62,785 bases of DNA from an uncultured Porphyromonadaceae bacterium (GCA_937901905.1 CALDIF010000030.1:1-62785), one strand, 5' to 3'; counted from the stretch's first letter, positions 1-8,620 are shown. Notes: a model not told the origin generated them from the sequence alone. Numbers and translations are program-made.

Positions 1-22
1 CCGTTGTAACGGCTCGCCATCT

Positions 23-97
23 TGGTACCCCCGAGCAGAATCGAACTGCTATCTAAAGTTTAGGAAACTTTTATTCTATCCGTTGAACTACGGGGGC
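23..97 (-). tRNA. tRNA-Arg (anticodon CCT)
   Basis: The reverse complement folds as a full cloverleaf. The seven-base acceptor stem starts GCCCCCG and closes with CGGGGGT. The anticodon stem AAAGT/ACTTT encloses the loop TTCCTAA, so the anticodon is CCT and it reads AGG. The T arm carries GTTCGATTC. The 3' CCA is encoded at 23-25, and the discriminator base is A. It lies downstream of the secDF terminator and has the same direction. Confidence 0.95.
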
Positions 98-100
98 TTT

Positions 101-133
101 AAAAAGAGCCGCCAACCGTCGGCAAGCGGCTCT
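101..133 (-). terminator. Rho-independent terminator of secDF
   Basis: On the minus strand the arms AGAGCCGC (126-133) and GCGGCTCT (105-112) form an 8-bp GC-rich stem. It is followed at once by a run of T (101-105). It sits 23 bp past the secDF stop and just before the tRNA gene. Confidence 0.85.
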
Positions 134-155
134 GTATTAAGTTTGGAAACGGACT

Positions 156-3098
156 TTATTTCCCGGTTGCAACTTGCTTGCGTGATTGACGACGAGTGAG
201 CGCGTAGGCCACAGGCGAAGCCACAAACAACGATGCGCATGTACCGATAATCACACCGAGTATCATCGCGAAGATGAAACTGCGAATGCTCTCACCACCG
301 AGGAAGAAGATAACCAACAACACCAGCAAGGTGGTGATTGATGTCATCATCGTACGGCTCAAGGTCGAGCACAAGGCGTTATTGAACGTGATGTGCAGGT
401 CTTGCTTGGGGAAGAGTCCGCGGAACTCGCGCACGCGGTCAAACACGACAACCGTGTCGTTGACCTGATAACCGATCACCGTCAAGATAGCGGCAATGAA
501 AGTTTGGTCAATCTCCATTGAGAATGGCAACAAGCCGTGGAGTGTATAGAAGCCGATTACAGTGAATGCGGTGAACGACACTGCGGCGAGAGCACCGAGT
601 GAGAACGCGATGTTGCGGAAGCGGATTAAGATGTACAATGCCATTGCCAGCAACGAGAAGAACACAGCCCATATAGCCTCGCGTGCCATGTCGCTCGCGA
701 TGCTCGGACCGACGACCTCGCTCGACACAACACCCACTTGCTCATTGCTCACGCTGAAGTCGTTTTGGCTCATGCCGTCCAACTCGCCTTGCAAACCCTC
801 GTACAGCTTAGCCATAATCTCATCGTCGACACCCTCGGTGTCATCGTTGATCTTATAGTTGGTCGAGATGCGCACCTTGCTGTTGTTGTCAATGGAGATG
901 ACGCTGAGGTTCGACCCGGCGAACAACGGCCTCAATTGATCCTCGAGAGTCTCGGGAACAACATCGTGAGAAAATTGTACCACGTAGTTGCGACCGCCCG
1001 AGAAGTCAATGCCGCGGTTCAAACCGAGAGTTGCGAACAAAGCACCCATTACCACCACGATAGCGGCAACCGCCATCCAAGTGGTGCGAGCCTTACCCAT
1101 GAAGTCGAACGACACGTTTTGCATGAGGTTGCGTGTCATGGGAGTGGTGAAGTTCATGTTGTCGAATGTACCCTTGTTGAGGAAGTATTCCATCACCAAA
1201 CGGGTTGCGAACACTGCCGTGAAGAACGAGCAGCAGATACCCACCACGAGGGTGACGGCGAAGCCGCGAATGGGACCGGAACCGAGGATGATTAGAATGA
1301 TACCGGTGATGATAGAGGTGAGGTTAGAGTCGAAGATTGCCGAGAAGGCATTGCTGTAACCGTCCTCGACAGCACTCTTGAGGTTCTTGCCGTTGCGCAA
1401 CTCTTCCTTACAACGCTCGAAAATAAGCACGTTGGCATCTACTGCCATACCGAGGGCGAGTACGATACCGGCGATACCCGGCAAGGTGAGCACGCTCTGG
1501 AACGAGGCGAGGATACCCATTGTGAAGAACAGGTTGAGCAGCAAGCCGAGGTTGGCGATGAAGCCTGCCTGCCAGCCGTAAGCGCAGAACATGAAGATGA
1601 CCAGCAACACGAGAGCAACGATGAACGAGATGACACCCTTGCGGATAGACTCTTGTCCGAGACTCGGACCGATCACGCTCTCGCTTGCCACGGTGACGCG
1701 CGCCACCATCTTACCGCTTTGCAGCACGTTGGCAAGGTCGTTTGCCTCCTCAATGGAGAATTTACCGCTGATTTGTGAACGTCCGCCGTCAATTTGCTGG
1801 TTGACGTTGGGGAAGGAGTAAACTTGATCGTCGAGGACGATAGCGACTGCGTTGCCACGCTCTTGACCGGTGATGACCGACCACTGGCGAGCACCGTCGT
1901 CGTTCATGCGCATCGACACGACTTGACCTTGCAAGTTGTCGTACTCGCTGCGAGCCTCAACAACGACATCACCGTTAAGCACCGGCTTGTTGTCGACGGT
2001 CTTGAGAGCAACCAGTTCGAAGTTTTTACCGCGGTCGTCACGCGATTTCACCGACCAAGCGAGTTTCAAGTCGTTAGGCAGGATAGTGTGTGCGAGCGGA
2101 CTGTTGACGATGCGGTTGACTGCAGCAGTGTCGGCGACGTTGACTATACCCGCGAGAGCCCAATCCACGGGCACGTCGCGCAAGTTGAGCATCTCGGCGA
2201 GCGTCTTGCCGGCGGGTGCTGTGGGAGTCTTCTCGACAACGGCAGTGGTGTCGACAGCCTCAGTGGCAACGGCGGTGGTGTCGGTTGTTGCGACGGGAAC
2301 CTCGAGGCTCTCACCGGCGCGCTCGCTGAGGGTCAACAAGTACTCTTGAATATCTCTCTGCTTGTAGGTCTTATAGAACTCGAGGTTGGCGGCACCTTGC
2401 AACAACTTGCGTACGCGCTCGGGCTCCTTGATGCCCGGCAACTCAAGCAAGATGCGACCGGTGCTTTGCAACTTCTGGATATTGGGAGCGACAACGCCGA
2501 AACGGTCAATACGGTTGCGCAACACCTTGTAGGAGTTGTCAACCATCGCCTCCACTTCCTCCTTGAGGATTCCCTCAACTTCCGAGGCTGTAGCATCGGG
2601 GTGCTCGCGCACTTTCTCCACCTTGCGGAAAATCTGTGCCAGATTGCCCTCCGGAGCCAGTTTCTTATATTCGGCGCAGAACGATGCCACGAAATTGTCT
2701 TGAGCGGCACGGTTTGCGTTCACGTTGTCAATGGCTTGGTTGAACTTGGGGTCTTCATTGTTGTCGGCGAGGGCGCGCAAGATGTCGGGAACCGAAATTT
2801 GCAGCGTCACGTTCATACCGCCCTTCAAGTCAAGACCGAGTCCCAACTCTTTCTCGCGTACTTGCTGGAACGTGTATCCGAGATACACTTTCTCGTTGGC
2901 AAGTGAGTCCAGATAACTGCTGAGCGCTGTGCGATACGTCTCGTTAGCCGTGTCGGCACTCTTGATACCCGCCTTGGCGAGCGCGGCTTGTTCAGCCTCG
3001 TTCTGCTTGTTGTTGCTCACGAAAGTGAACGACAGGTAAAAGGCGCAAATCAAGATCAGCGACCATGTTATCGCTCTAATAAAACCTTTTGTTTGCAT
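156..3098 (-). CDS. secDF: Fused protein translocase subunit SecD-SecF
   Basis: Inner-membrane accessory of the Sec translocon that uses the proton motive force to pull proteins across. The 980-residue product is the SecD-SecF fusion usual in Bacteroidota. After an N-terminal membrane segment (about 9-28) comes the SecD motif LGLDLKGGMN (87-96). The first periplasmic domain contains LLELPGI (217-223). The SecD membrane block holds GMAVDANVLIFER (550-562) with the proton-relay Asp. The SecF half begins near GIDFSGG (696-702) and has its own motif NDTVVVFDRVRE near 880. An unusual Thr/Ala/Val-rich stretch (about 270-296) interrupts the periplasmic domain. It has its own promoter and terminator, so it is probably monocistronic. 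The ATG start is at 3098. Confidence 0.97.
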   Translation of the reverse strand: MQTKGFIRAITWSLILICAFYLSFTFVSNNKQNEAEQAALAKAGIKSADTANETYRTALSSYLDSLANEKVYLGYTFQQVREKELGLGLDLKGGMNVTLQISVPDILRALADNNEDPKFNQAIDNVNANRAAQDNFVASFCAEYKKLAPEGNLAQIFRKVEKVREHPDATASEVEGILKEEVEAMVDNSYKVLRNRIDRFGVVAPNIQKLQSTGRILLELPGIKEPERVRKLLQGAANLEFYKTYKQRDIQEYLLTLSERAGESLEVPVATTDTTAVATEAVDTTAVVEKTPTAPAGKTLAEMLNLRDVPVDWALAGIVNVADTAAVNRIVNSPLAHTILPNDLKLAWSVKSRDDRGKNFELVALKTVDNKPVLNGDVVVEARSEYDNLQGQVVSMRMNDDGARQWSVITGQERGNAVAIVLDDQVYSFPNVNQQIDGGRSQISGKFSIEEANDLANVLQSGKMVARVTVASESVIGPSLGQESIRKGVISFIVALVLLVIFMFCAYGWQAGFIANLGLLLNLFFTMGILASFQSVLTLPGIAGIVLALGMAVDANVLIFERCKEELRNGKNLKSAVEDGYSNAFSAIFDSNLTSIITGIILIILGSGPIRGFAVTLVVGICCSFFTAVFATRLVMEYFLNKGTFDNMNFTTPMTRNLMQNVSFDFMGKARTTWMAVAAIVVVMGALFATLGLNRGIDFSGGRNYVVQFSHDVVPETLEDQLRPLFAGSNLSVISIDNNSKVRISTNYKINDDTEGVDDEIMAKLYEGLQGELDGMSQNDFSVSNEQVGVVSSEVVGPSIASDMAREAIWAVFFSLLAMALYILIRFRNIAFSLGALAAVSFTAFTVIGFYTLHGLLPFSMEIDQTFIAAILTVIGYQVNDTVVVFDRVREFRGLFPKQDLHITFNNALCSTLSRTMMTSITTLLVLLVIFFLGGESIRSFIFAMILGVIIGTCASLFVASPVAYALTRRQSRKQVATGK

Positions 3099-3192
3099 TA
3101 CTGTTGTTAATTATTAATATAATTGTTTGTTACAGCGTTTGTTAATGCCCCGAGCCGGCTGTCAAGTCAACCCGGGCACAATTTTCAACTTG

Positions 3193-3223
3193 CAAAATTA
3201 GTATAAATTCTTCAAGTGATAAA
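3193..3223 (-). promoter_or_regulatory. Bacteroidales-type promoter of secDF
   Basis: The minus-strand -7 box TAATTTTG is at 3193-3200. A weak -33 element TTTA lies about 20 bp upstream (3220-3223). The 5' leader would be about 90 nt. Confidence 0.6.
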
Positions 3224-3248
3224 ATTTTTTTTGCTTAAGTGTTAAAAA

Positions 3249-4166
3249 TCACATCAACAAGTAAGAACCGATGGCAGCGACACGGTCGCGCAGGCGCACC
3301 TTGCCGTTGCCTATACATCGTGTCCTGACACGCTTGATAATCTCACGACATCGGACACGCAGGGCATCGAATTCGTCACCGCGAGGTGCAAGTCGCCACA
3401 GGTTGAATGCCGCTGCCATCAGCCGCGCTTCAACGGCAGGGCGGTGTCGCTCGTCGCATTGTGCCTCTATTTGTTCGAGTATGTCGAGTACATCGGCGCG
3501 TGAGGCGGTGAACACATTCAGTATGCTTCCCGGGCGGTGTTGGCGGTAATAATAGACTGTGTCGCCTATTATCGTGACTTGTCGCGCATTACCGTAGAGC
3601 GATGGTGCCACGGCAAGGTCTTCATATAATCGTCCTGCCGGAAAGCGCACCGTGTCGAACAGCGAGCGTCGTATCAATCGGGCGCACACCGAGCCGTTAA
3701 CGTGTCCGTCTTGGTACAAAATCGAGTCGAGAGCGTCGCTTCCGCTCATGGTCAGTGTTGCGGACGAAACTGTGTTTTCGATGGGTTCGGTGCCGTCGTC
3801 GAACAGTTGCCACTGTCCCACCACCACATCAACGTCGTTGCTCACGTTCGCCCACAAGCGTTCAATGGCGTGCAGTGGAAGAAAATCGTCCCCATCTACT
3901 GCCATGATCCATTCACCGTGAGCGTGTTCGAGTCCGATGTTGCGCGCCTCAGCCAAACCTCCGTTGTCGCGTGGAATTACACTGAAACGGTTGTCACGTG
4001 ATGCCCACAGTCGCGCGACTGAAGCACTGTTGTCGGTGCTGCCGTCGTCAACGAGCAGTACCTCAATGTCCTCAAACGACTGTGCCGCGATGCTCTCGCA
4101 GCACCGCGGCAAGTAATTTTCAATATTATAGATCGGTACGATAACCGAGACTAACGCACAGTCCAT
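3249..4166 (-). CDS. Family 2 glycosyltransferase
   Basis: The 305-residue product opens with the GT-A signature VSVIVPIYNIENYLPRC and continues with EVLLVDDGSTDNS (about 36-48). A DXD-like motif lies in MAVDGDDF (about 88-95). It would transfer a sugar from a nucleotide-sugar donor to a surface glycan or lipid; the substrate cannot be read from the sequence. There is no clear membrane segment. The ATG lies inside the end of cysS (16-nt overlap), so the two are probably co-transcribed and translationally coupled. The pairing with cysS does not suggest a pathway. Confidence 0.88.
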   Translation of the reverse strand: MDCALVSVIVPIYNIENYLPRCCESIAAQSFEDIEVLLVDDGSTDNSASVARLWASRDNRFSVIPRDNGGLAEARNIGLEHAHGEWIMAVDGDDFLPLHAIERLWANVSNDVDVVVGQWQLFDDGTEPIENTVSSATLTMSGSDALDSILYQDGHVNGSVCARLIRRSLFDTVRFPAGRLYEDLAVAPSLYGNARQVTIIGDTVYYYRQHRPGSILNVFTASRADVLDILEQIEAQCDERHRPAVEARLMAAAFNLWRLAPRGDEFDALRVRCREIIKRVRTRCIGNGKVRLRDRVAAIGSYLLM

Positions 4167-5623
4167 TCAAATCCGTTTTTGGTGTCTTTCACATCAAATC
4201 CGGCTTGGGCGAGGGCATCGCGAATGCGGTCGCTCGTTGTCCAATCTCGTGCCGCTTTAGCCTCGGCTCGCATGGTGAGCAGCAAGTCGACGGCCTTGCG
4301 ATAAGGTTCGAGATTGACAGCACTGTCGCCGGCAGCACTGTCGCGCAGTCCCAAGAGTCCGAATGCAACCGTGGTGAATGTCGACTTGAGTGAATCTATA
4401 GCCCCGGTGTTGAGCGTTATAGTGCCGTCGTTCGCTTGATTGATGACGCGGCAAGCGTCAAACAGGTGGGCGATAGCCACCGGAGTGTTCAAGTCGTCGC
4501 ACAGGGCATCAAGACACAACGCGGTGTAGTCGGCCACATCGACGGTCGACGTGTCGTCGGGTTGCAACTCCTGCAGTCGTCGCCATCCGTCCGTCAAGCG
4601 TTCAAGAGCCTTCTCGGCGGCTTGTAAAGCATCGTCGGAAAAGTCGACGGTGCCGCGATAGTGCGCTTGAAGAATGAAGAAGCGAATTACCATGGGGGCG
4701 TAGGCGCGGCTGAGCAGGGCGTGATCGCCGGTGAAGAACTGCTCTAAGGTGATGAAATTGCCGAGACTCTTACCCATCTTTTGACCGGCAATAGTGATCA
4801 TGTTGTTGTGCATCCAGTAGCGTGCCGGTGCTTTGCCGCAACTTGCTATAGCCTGAGCGATTTCGCACTCGTGGTGCGGAAACACAAGGTCCATGCCGCC
4901 ACCGTGAATGTCGAATTGCTCACCGAGGTACTTGCGTCCCATGGCGGTGCACTCGCAGTGCCACCCGGGGAAGCCGTCGCCCCACGGCGATGGCCAACGC
5001 ATGATGTGTTCGGGACGGGCAAGTTTCCACAAGGCGAAGTCCGCCTGATTGCGTTTCTCACCCACGCCGTCGAGGTTGTCACGACTGGCATCGCGAGTGT
5101 TCTCGAGCGAACGACCCGACAAGCGCCCGTAACCGTGGTCGCGGTCGTACTTTTCCACGTCAAAGTAGACGCTGCCATCGACCTCGTAGGCATAGCCGTT
5201 GTCAAGAATTTGTTTCACCAGTTGTTCCTGCTCGATAATGTGTCCGCTTGCATGTGGCTCGATGCTCGGCGGCAGCACGCCGAGGGCGTCCATAGCCTTG
5301 TGATAGCGATTGGTATAGTACTGCGCCACTTCCATGGGCTCGAGTTGCTCGAGCCTCGCTTTCTTGGCTATCTTGTCCTCACCGTCGTCGGCATCGTGTT
5401 CCAAATGACCCACATCGGTGATGTTGCGAACATATCGCACCTTGTAGCCGAGGTGTTGCAGCAGGCGGAACAAGATGTCGAACGTGATTGCCGGTCGGGC
5501 ATGACCCAAATGAGGGTCGCCGTACACTGTGGGACCGCAAACATACATTCCCACGCGCCCCGGTGTTATCGGCTTGAACACCTCCTTGTTGCGCGTCAGG
5601 GTATTATAGATTTGTAACATCAT
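4151..5623 (-). CDS. cysS: Cysteine--tRNA ligase
   Basis: Charges tRNA-Cys with cysteine. The 490-residue length is usual for a class I CysRS. The first zinc-ligand Cys is in VCGPTVYG. The HIGH-like motif is HLGHA (about 38-42), the remaining zinc ligands lie in GWHCECT and PHHECE, and the KMSKS loop is the variant KMGKS (about 282-286). The start at 5623 overlaps the stop of the DUF3467 gene as ATGA; a second in-frame ATG follows directly. It is the middle gene of an operon DUF3467-cysS-glycosyltransferase read from the promoter at 5980-6011. Confidence 0.97.
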   Translation of the reverse strand: MMLQIYNTLTRNKEVFKPITPGRVGMYVCGPTVYGDPHLGHARPAITFDILFRLLQHLGYKVRYVRNITDVGHLEHDADDGEDKIAKKARLEQLEPMEVAQYYTNRYHKAMDALGVLPPSIEPHASGHIIEQEQLVKQILDNGYAYEVDGSVYFDVEKYDRDHGYGRLSGRSLENTRDASRDNLDGVGEKRNQADFALWKLARPEHIMRWPSPWGDGFPGWHCECTAMGRKYLGEQFDIHGGGMDLVFPHHECEIAQAIASCGKAPARYWMHNNMITIAGQKMGKSLGNFITLEQFFTGDHALLSRAYAPMVIRFFILQAHYRGTVDFSDDALQAAEKALERLTDGWRRLQELQPDDTSTVDVADYTALCLDALCDDLNTPVAIAHLFDACRVINQANDGTITLNTGAIDSLKSTFTTVAFGLLGLRDSAAGDSAVNLEPYRKAVDLLLTMRAEAKAARDWTTSDRIRDALAQAGFDVKDTKNGFEWTVR

Positions 5624-5937
5624 GCTTGACCTTTAGGGGTGGGGAAGGGCAGGTAACCGTCGTCAACGGTTTGTTGCGGTTGGCGCGGGTGTATCTCGCC
5701 GTAGGTCTGCTCGTACTTGAGAATATTCTGCTGCAAGGCGATTGCAAACTGCTTGGCATTCTCGGGAGTCATGATAACACGACTTTGCACGCGAGCCTTG
5801 GGTGTATTGGGTGCCATCAAGATTGAGTCGATGAAGAAATCATTGGGACCGTGGGCGATAACGGCGAGGTTGGCATAACGACCCTGCATCTCTTCGGCAG
5901 GAACTTCGATTTGTATCTGCTGTTTTTCTTTTGCCAT
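5620..5937 (-). CDS. DUF3467 family protein
   Basis: Small cytoplasmic protein of 105 residues with the DUF3467 pattern: GRYANLAVIAHGPNDFFIDS, then RVIMTPENAKQFAIALQQN. The function of the family is not established. I place the start at the ATG at 5937. The reading frame continues upstream to a TTG at 5980-5982, but that codon falls within the -7 box, so it would not be on the mRNA. The gene overlaps cysS by four bases (ATGA), an arrangement implying coupled translation. Confidence 0.85.
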   Translation of the reverse strand: MAKEKQQIQIEVPAEEMQGRYANLAVIAHGPNDFFIDSILMAPNTPKARVQSRVIMTPENAKQFAIALQQNILKYEQTYGEIHPRQPQQTVDDGYLPFPTPKGQA

Positions 5938-5979
5938 AATGTCAATATTATTAGTTGATAAAATGTTCGAGTTAGGGTG

Positions 5980-6011
5980 CAAAGGTACGATAACTAATCG
6001 TGACGTGCAAA
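5980..6011 (-). promoter_or_regulatory. Promoter of the DUF3467-cysS-glycosyltransferase operon
   Basis: The minus-strand -7 box TACCTTTG (5980-5987) is preceded by the -33 box TTTG (6008-6011) with a 20-bp spacer. This is a full match to the Bacteroides sigma-ABfr pattern. It decides the start of the first gene. Confidence 0.8.
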
Positions 6012-6030
6012 TTTGACGCGTGCTGTAACG

Positions 6031-6696
6031 TCAATGTTTGTCAAAACAGTAGTCGCGCTTGTCGGGTCGTATTACATCACTGTCAATGACAACCTTCAGG
6101 GTGCGGCATGACGTGCGATTCCAAATATCGCCTATATAGAAACTCGCGTAGCAGTTGCGCCACTGCATGGCACTCGCGTCGCGCATGTCGTGCACGAGGC
6201 GACACACCACGGTGTCGTTATCGAGCGTGGTTTGCAGCGCGTTAAGAGCAAGGGTGCGCGTCTTGCCGGTATATTCCACTTCACAGTGCAAGTTGATGTA
6301 ATTCCCTGTGCGCCAAATGCTTCGAAGCCTTATCGGGTCATGTGCCAACTCCCCGGCATCGAGCGATGTCTCTCGCAGGGTGTCGCTGATGATAGTCGTG
6401 GCAACGCATTGTCTCAAGTTCACCTCGCCACCGCCCTCGGGCATCGGGTCGGCTATGGTGTAGCGAAGCAGTACGCGCTCTCCTGTCTTGTATTCACCAA
6501 TCATGCCGGTGTACACCAACCTTATGGGCAACTCATCACCCGAACCGTAGTAATCGAAGTAATGAGTGTCGGTATCATGTTTGCCCATATAGGTGACAAT
6601 GTCCAAGCGATAGTTGGTGTAAATATCGTCTATGTTCTCGTGCCCGCATGCGATGAACGTGATAGCGAGCACTACAAGTGTGGAAAACCGGTTCAT
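6031..6696 (-). CDS. NigD-like lipoprotein
   Basis: The 221-residue product begins with a lipoprotein signal ending in TFIAC (Cys about 17), so it is probably attached to the outer or inner membrane. The body is beta-rich. It shows features I associate with NigD-like proteins of Bacteroidales: a middle segment with GERVLLRYTIADP, then a second segment with DPIRLRSIWRTGNYINLHCEV. Family function is unknown. The identification is by eye, and it could be another secreted beta-sandwich lipoprotein. It overlaps the LolD-type ATPase by ATGA, with this gene downstream in reading order. Confidence 0.55.
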   Translation of the reverse strand: MNRFSTLVVLAITFIACGHENIDDIYTNYRLDIVTYMGKHDTDTHYFDYYGSGDELPIRLVYTGMIGEYKTGERVLLRYTIADPMPEGGGEVNLRQCVATTIISDTLRETSLDAGELAHDPIRLRSIWRTGNYINLHCEVEYTGKTRTLALNALQTTLDNDTVVCRLVHDMRDASAMQWRNCYASFYIGDIWNRTSCRTLKVVIDSDVIRPDKRDYCFDKH

Positions 6697-7346
6697 GTCA
6701 CTATCAATCCGTCGCTCATGTGCAACACGTGGTCGGCTCGTGCCGCAAGTTGTTCGTCATGGGTGACGACAACAAAGGTTTGTCCGCGGTCACGAGCGAG
6801 GTCAAAGAAGAGGTTGTGCAATTCGTTCTTGTTGTGGGTGTCAAGGCTGCCGCTGGGTTCGTCGGCAAAGATCACATCGGGGTTGTTGACCAAAGCGCGT
6901 GCCACAGCCACACGTTGTCGCTCGCCCCCACTCAGGGCGGCAGGGTGATGGTCAAGCCGATCGCCCAGTCCGACGGTGCGAAGCAATTCGGTGGCCCTGC
7001 CGGTGGCATCGGCGGTCGATGCACCACCTATTAATGCCGGTAAAGCGACATTCTCGACCGCAGTGAACTCGGGTAACAGACAGTGCAGTTGAAACACAAA
7101 TCCGATGTGGCGATTGCGAAAGCGCGATAACTCCGTGTCATTCATCGAATACACCGATGTGCCGTCAATGATAACATCTCCGGCATCGGGACGATCGAGG
7201 GTGCCCAACACATTGAGTAACGTGGTCTTGCCGGCTCCACTGGCACCGACAATGGCGGTTACGGCGTGTGGCATAATTGTCAATGAAATACCCCGTAACA
7301 CTTCCAACGAACCGTAACGTCGATGCAAATCTATCGCTTTAATCAT
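6693..7346 (-). CDS. lolD: LolD/MacB-type ABC transporter ATP-binding protein
   Basis: ATPase of 217 residues, the usual length of LolD-type subunits. The Walker A is GASGAGKTT (about 35-43), the Q-loop is FQLHCLLPEF, the signature is LSGGERQRVAVARAL (about 138-152), the Walker B is VIFADEPSG, and the H-switch is VVVTHD. Such subunits drive lipoprotein release (LolCDE) or MacB-type export. No permease is adjacent. A LolC/E-like permease lies 26 kb away in this window and could be the partner, but that is not shown. The gene has its own promoter and is coupled to the downstream NigD-like lipoprotein gene. Confidence 0.85.
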   Translation of the reverse strand: MIKAIDLHRRYGSLEVLRGISLTIMPHAVTAIVGASGAGKTTLLNVLGTLDRPDAGDVIIDGTSVYSMNDTELSRFRNRHIGFVFQLHCLLPEFTAVENVALPALIGGASTADATGRATELLRTVGLGDRLDHHPAALSGGERQRVAVARALVNNPDVIFADEPSGSLDTHNKNELHNLFFDLARDRGQTFVVVTHDEQLAARADHVLHMSDGLIVT

Positions 7347-7415
7347 AAGTCCGATGCGATACTTATTAATTAATTTAAGTTTCGCAAGTTGTCAACTCGC
7401 TCATTGTTTATAGTG

Positions 7416-7446
7416 CAAAGTTAGCAAATTGGCTCGAAATGTCAAA
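7416..7446 (-). promoter_or_regulatory. Promoter of the lolD-NigD operon
   Basis: The minus-strand -7 box TAACTTTG (7416-7423) has a TTTG (7443-7446) 19 bp upstream. The leader would be about 60 nt. Confidence 0.75.
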
Positions 7447-7459
7447 AATATTTGGTCTG

Positions 7460-7492
7460 TTTGATAGATGTTGATAGAAGTGTGTATATTTG
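7460..7492 (+). promoter_or_regulatory. Candidate plus-strand promoter with no clear gene
   Basis: TTTG (7460-7463) and TATATTTG (7485-7492) are separated by 21 bp. The pattern is acceptable but the spacing is one longer than at most other sites here. It points to a short frame that looks like a decayed secreted protein. Confidence 0.35.
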
Positions 7493-7529
7493 CCGTGCAA
7501 GACGCGTAGCGTATTGCAAATCTTTTACC

Positions 7530-7682
7530 ATGACATTTGGGTTTAGTTTATCAGGACTTCTTTTTTTTGTGTCGGTAAAGGCTCAAGAGGGTGTGCCGAA
7601 ATTTCGGCACACCCTCTTGAATGTAGTTGCATCGCCCCATCGACTCACCCCTCAATTATATCTGCTTCGCCCTCGCGAGTGA
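7530..7682 (+). pseudogene. Possible remnant of a secreted protein gene
   Basis: A 50-codon frame from ATG 7530 starts with a signal-peptide-like segment (MTFGFSLSGLLFFVSVKAQ) and then loses any protein-like character. It runs straight through a perfect 36-bp palindrome. The placement behind a possible promoter suggests a truncated gene. Equally it could be chance in intergenic DNA between two minus-strand operons. The rest of 7347-7745 holds only the lolD promoter and the palindrome. Confidence 0.2.
7584..7619. terminator. Perfect 36-bp palindrome, probable bidirectional terminator
   Basis: The two 18-base arms match exactly; the centre is CCGAAATTTCGG and the outer arms contain AGAGGGTGTG. 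There is no long T tract. It lies past the end of the sigma-factor operon, where a terminator is expected. Related hairpins occur at 21649-21678 and 45624-45651. Confidence 0.65.
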
Positions 7683-7745
7683 TACCGTGAAGTGGCGTCA
7701 CAAGACTCATAACGGCAACATCGTTTCGACCGCTCTTGTGCGCCA

Positions 7746-8072
7746 TTATAAATCGAGCGAAAAGCGCGGATTAATTGCTTTTAAAGTGAAACCGGTGACC
7801 GAGATGATTGCCGCGTAGGTGAGAATGTCACCCACGGTGTAGGCATGAGTTGATGACACATCGTTCACCAGCCAAACCCAGCACCCCACCAGTATCAACA
7901 CGGCAAGCACGTGCATGGCAATGCCTAACCACAGCATGGGGCGATGTGCGGGTAACCTGTTGATGACGCGTGGTGTGAACCACGGGTTGTCATCAGGCTC
8001 AATGGCTTTCTCTTGTAACATGCGACGCAACTCGTCATCGCTGATGTCAGGTTGAATGTTGTTCTTATTCAT
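7746..8072 (-). CDS. Small membrane protein paired with an ECF sigma factor
   Basis: The 108-residue product has a hydrophilic N-terminal part (about 1-45, with DNPWFTPRVINRLP) and two predicted membrane segments (about 47-70 and 80-97). Position directly after an ECF sigma gene, with an ATGA overlap, suggests it restrains the sigma factor or stabilises its operon, as anti-sigma factors do. It is shorter than standard FecR or RsiW proteins, and I cannot name a family. The role is inferred from context only. Confidence 0.7.
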   Translation of the reverse strand: MNKNNIQPDISDDELRRMLQEKAIEPDDNPWFTPRVINRLPAHRPMLWLGIAMHVLAVLILVGCWVWLVNDVSSTHAYTVGDILTYAAIISVTGFTLKAINPRFSLDL

Positions 8073-8596
8073 CGTGTTGATGCCATTTTTTGTTTTGCCC
8101 TATGCAGGTGACTCTTGACTGTACCCTCGGGCATGTTTAGAATGTCGGCGATTTTTCGCACCGGTAAATCTTGAATGTAAAATAAAGTGACGGCAGCGCG
8201 CTCGTGTTCGTTAAGTGTTTCCAACAGTTGCTCGACAGTGAGCGTGACATCGGGCGAGGTAGCGGAGTTGTCGGCGCGTTGCTCGGCAGCGATGGCGGTG
8301 CTGTCGTCAAGCGGAACTTCACGCGTGCGACGACACTCGCTGTAAAACTCATTGTATGCGATGCGCATCAGCCATGTTTTAAATCGTGCAATTCCCTTGA
8401 ATGCCCTCAAATTGAGGTAAGCCTTGATGAACGTTTCTTGTGCGAGGTCATCGGCGAGCAACTTGTCGCCGAGGGTGAGATGCAACAAGAAGCGCATCAC
8501 CATCGGCCGGTAGGTCTCGACCAATTGCCCGAAGGCATCGCGATTATCAAATGCGACACATCGGGCAATCAGTGCCAACTCCTCAAGTCGGTTCAT
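8069..8596 (-). CDS. RNA polymerase ECF sigma factor
   Basis: Sigma-70 family member of 175 residues. Region 2 contains AFGQLVETYRPMVMRFLLH and then LADDLAQETFIKAYLNL with FKTWLMRIAYNEF (DNA melting and -10 recognition). Region 4 contains LNEHERAAVTLFYIQDLPV, followed by the helix-turn-helix KIADILNMPEGTVKSHLHRA. It would redirect RNA polymerase to a small stress or envelope regulon. It starts 24 bp after the DUF6249 protein gene and overlaps the small membrane protein gene by ATGA, so the three form one operon. Confidence 0.93.
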   Translation of the reverse strand: MNRLEELALIARCVAFDNRDAFGQLVETYRPMVMRFLLHLTLGDKLLADDLAQETFIKAYLNLRAFKGIARFKTWLMRIAYNEFYSECRRTREVPLDDSTAIAAEQRADNSATSPDVTLTVEQLLETLNEHERAAVTLFYIQDLPVRKIADILNMPEGTVKSHLHRAKQKMASTR

Positions 8597-8620
8597 AGTT
8601 GTGGAATTCGGTTGATTGTA

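Noticed and set aside
1794..2906. Long open frame (370 codons) on the plus strand opposite secDF
   Set aside because: It mirrors the codon usage of secDF, has no recognisable domain, and lies fully inside a highly conserved gene on the other strand.
4781..5617. Open frame of 278 codons opposite cysS
   Set aside because: Antisense shadow of a conserved tRNA synthetase, with no promoter or domain.
5938..5982. Upstream extension of the DUF3467 gene to a TTG start
   Set aside because: The TTG falls within the -7 box at 5980-5987, so it should not be transcribed; the ATG at 5937 begins the conserved part.
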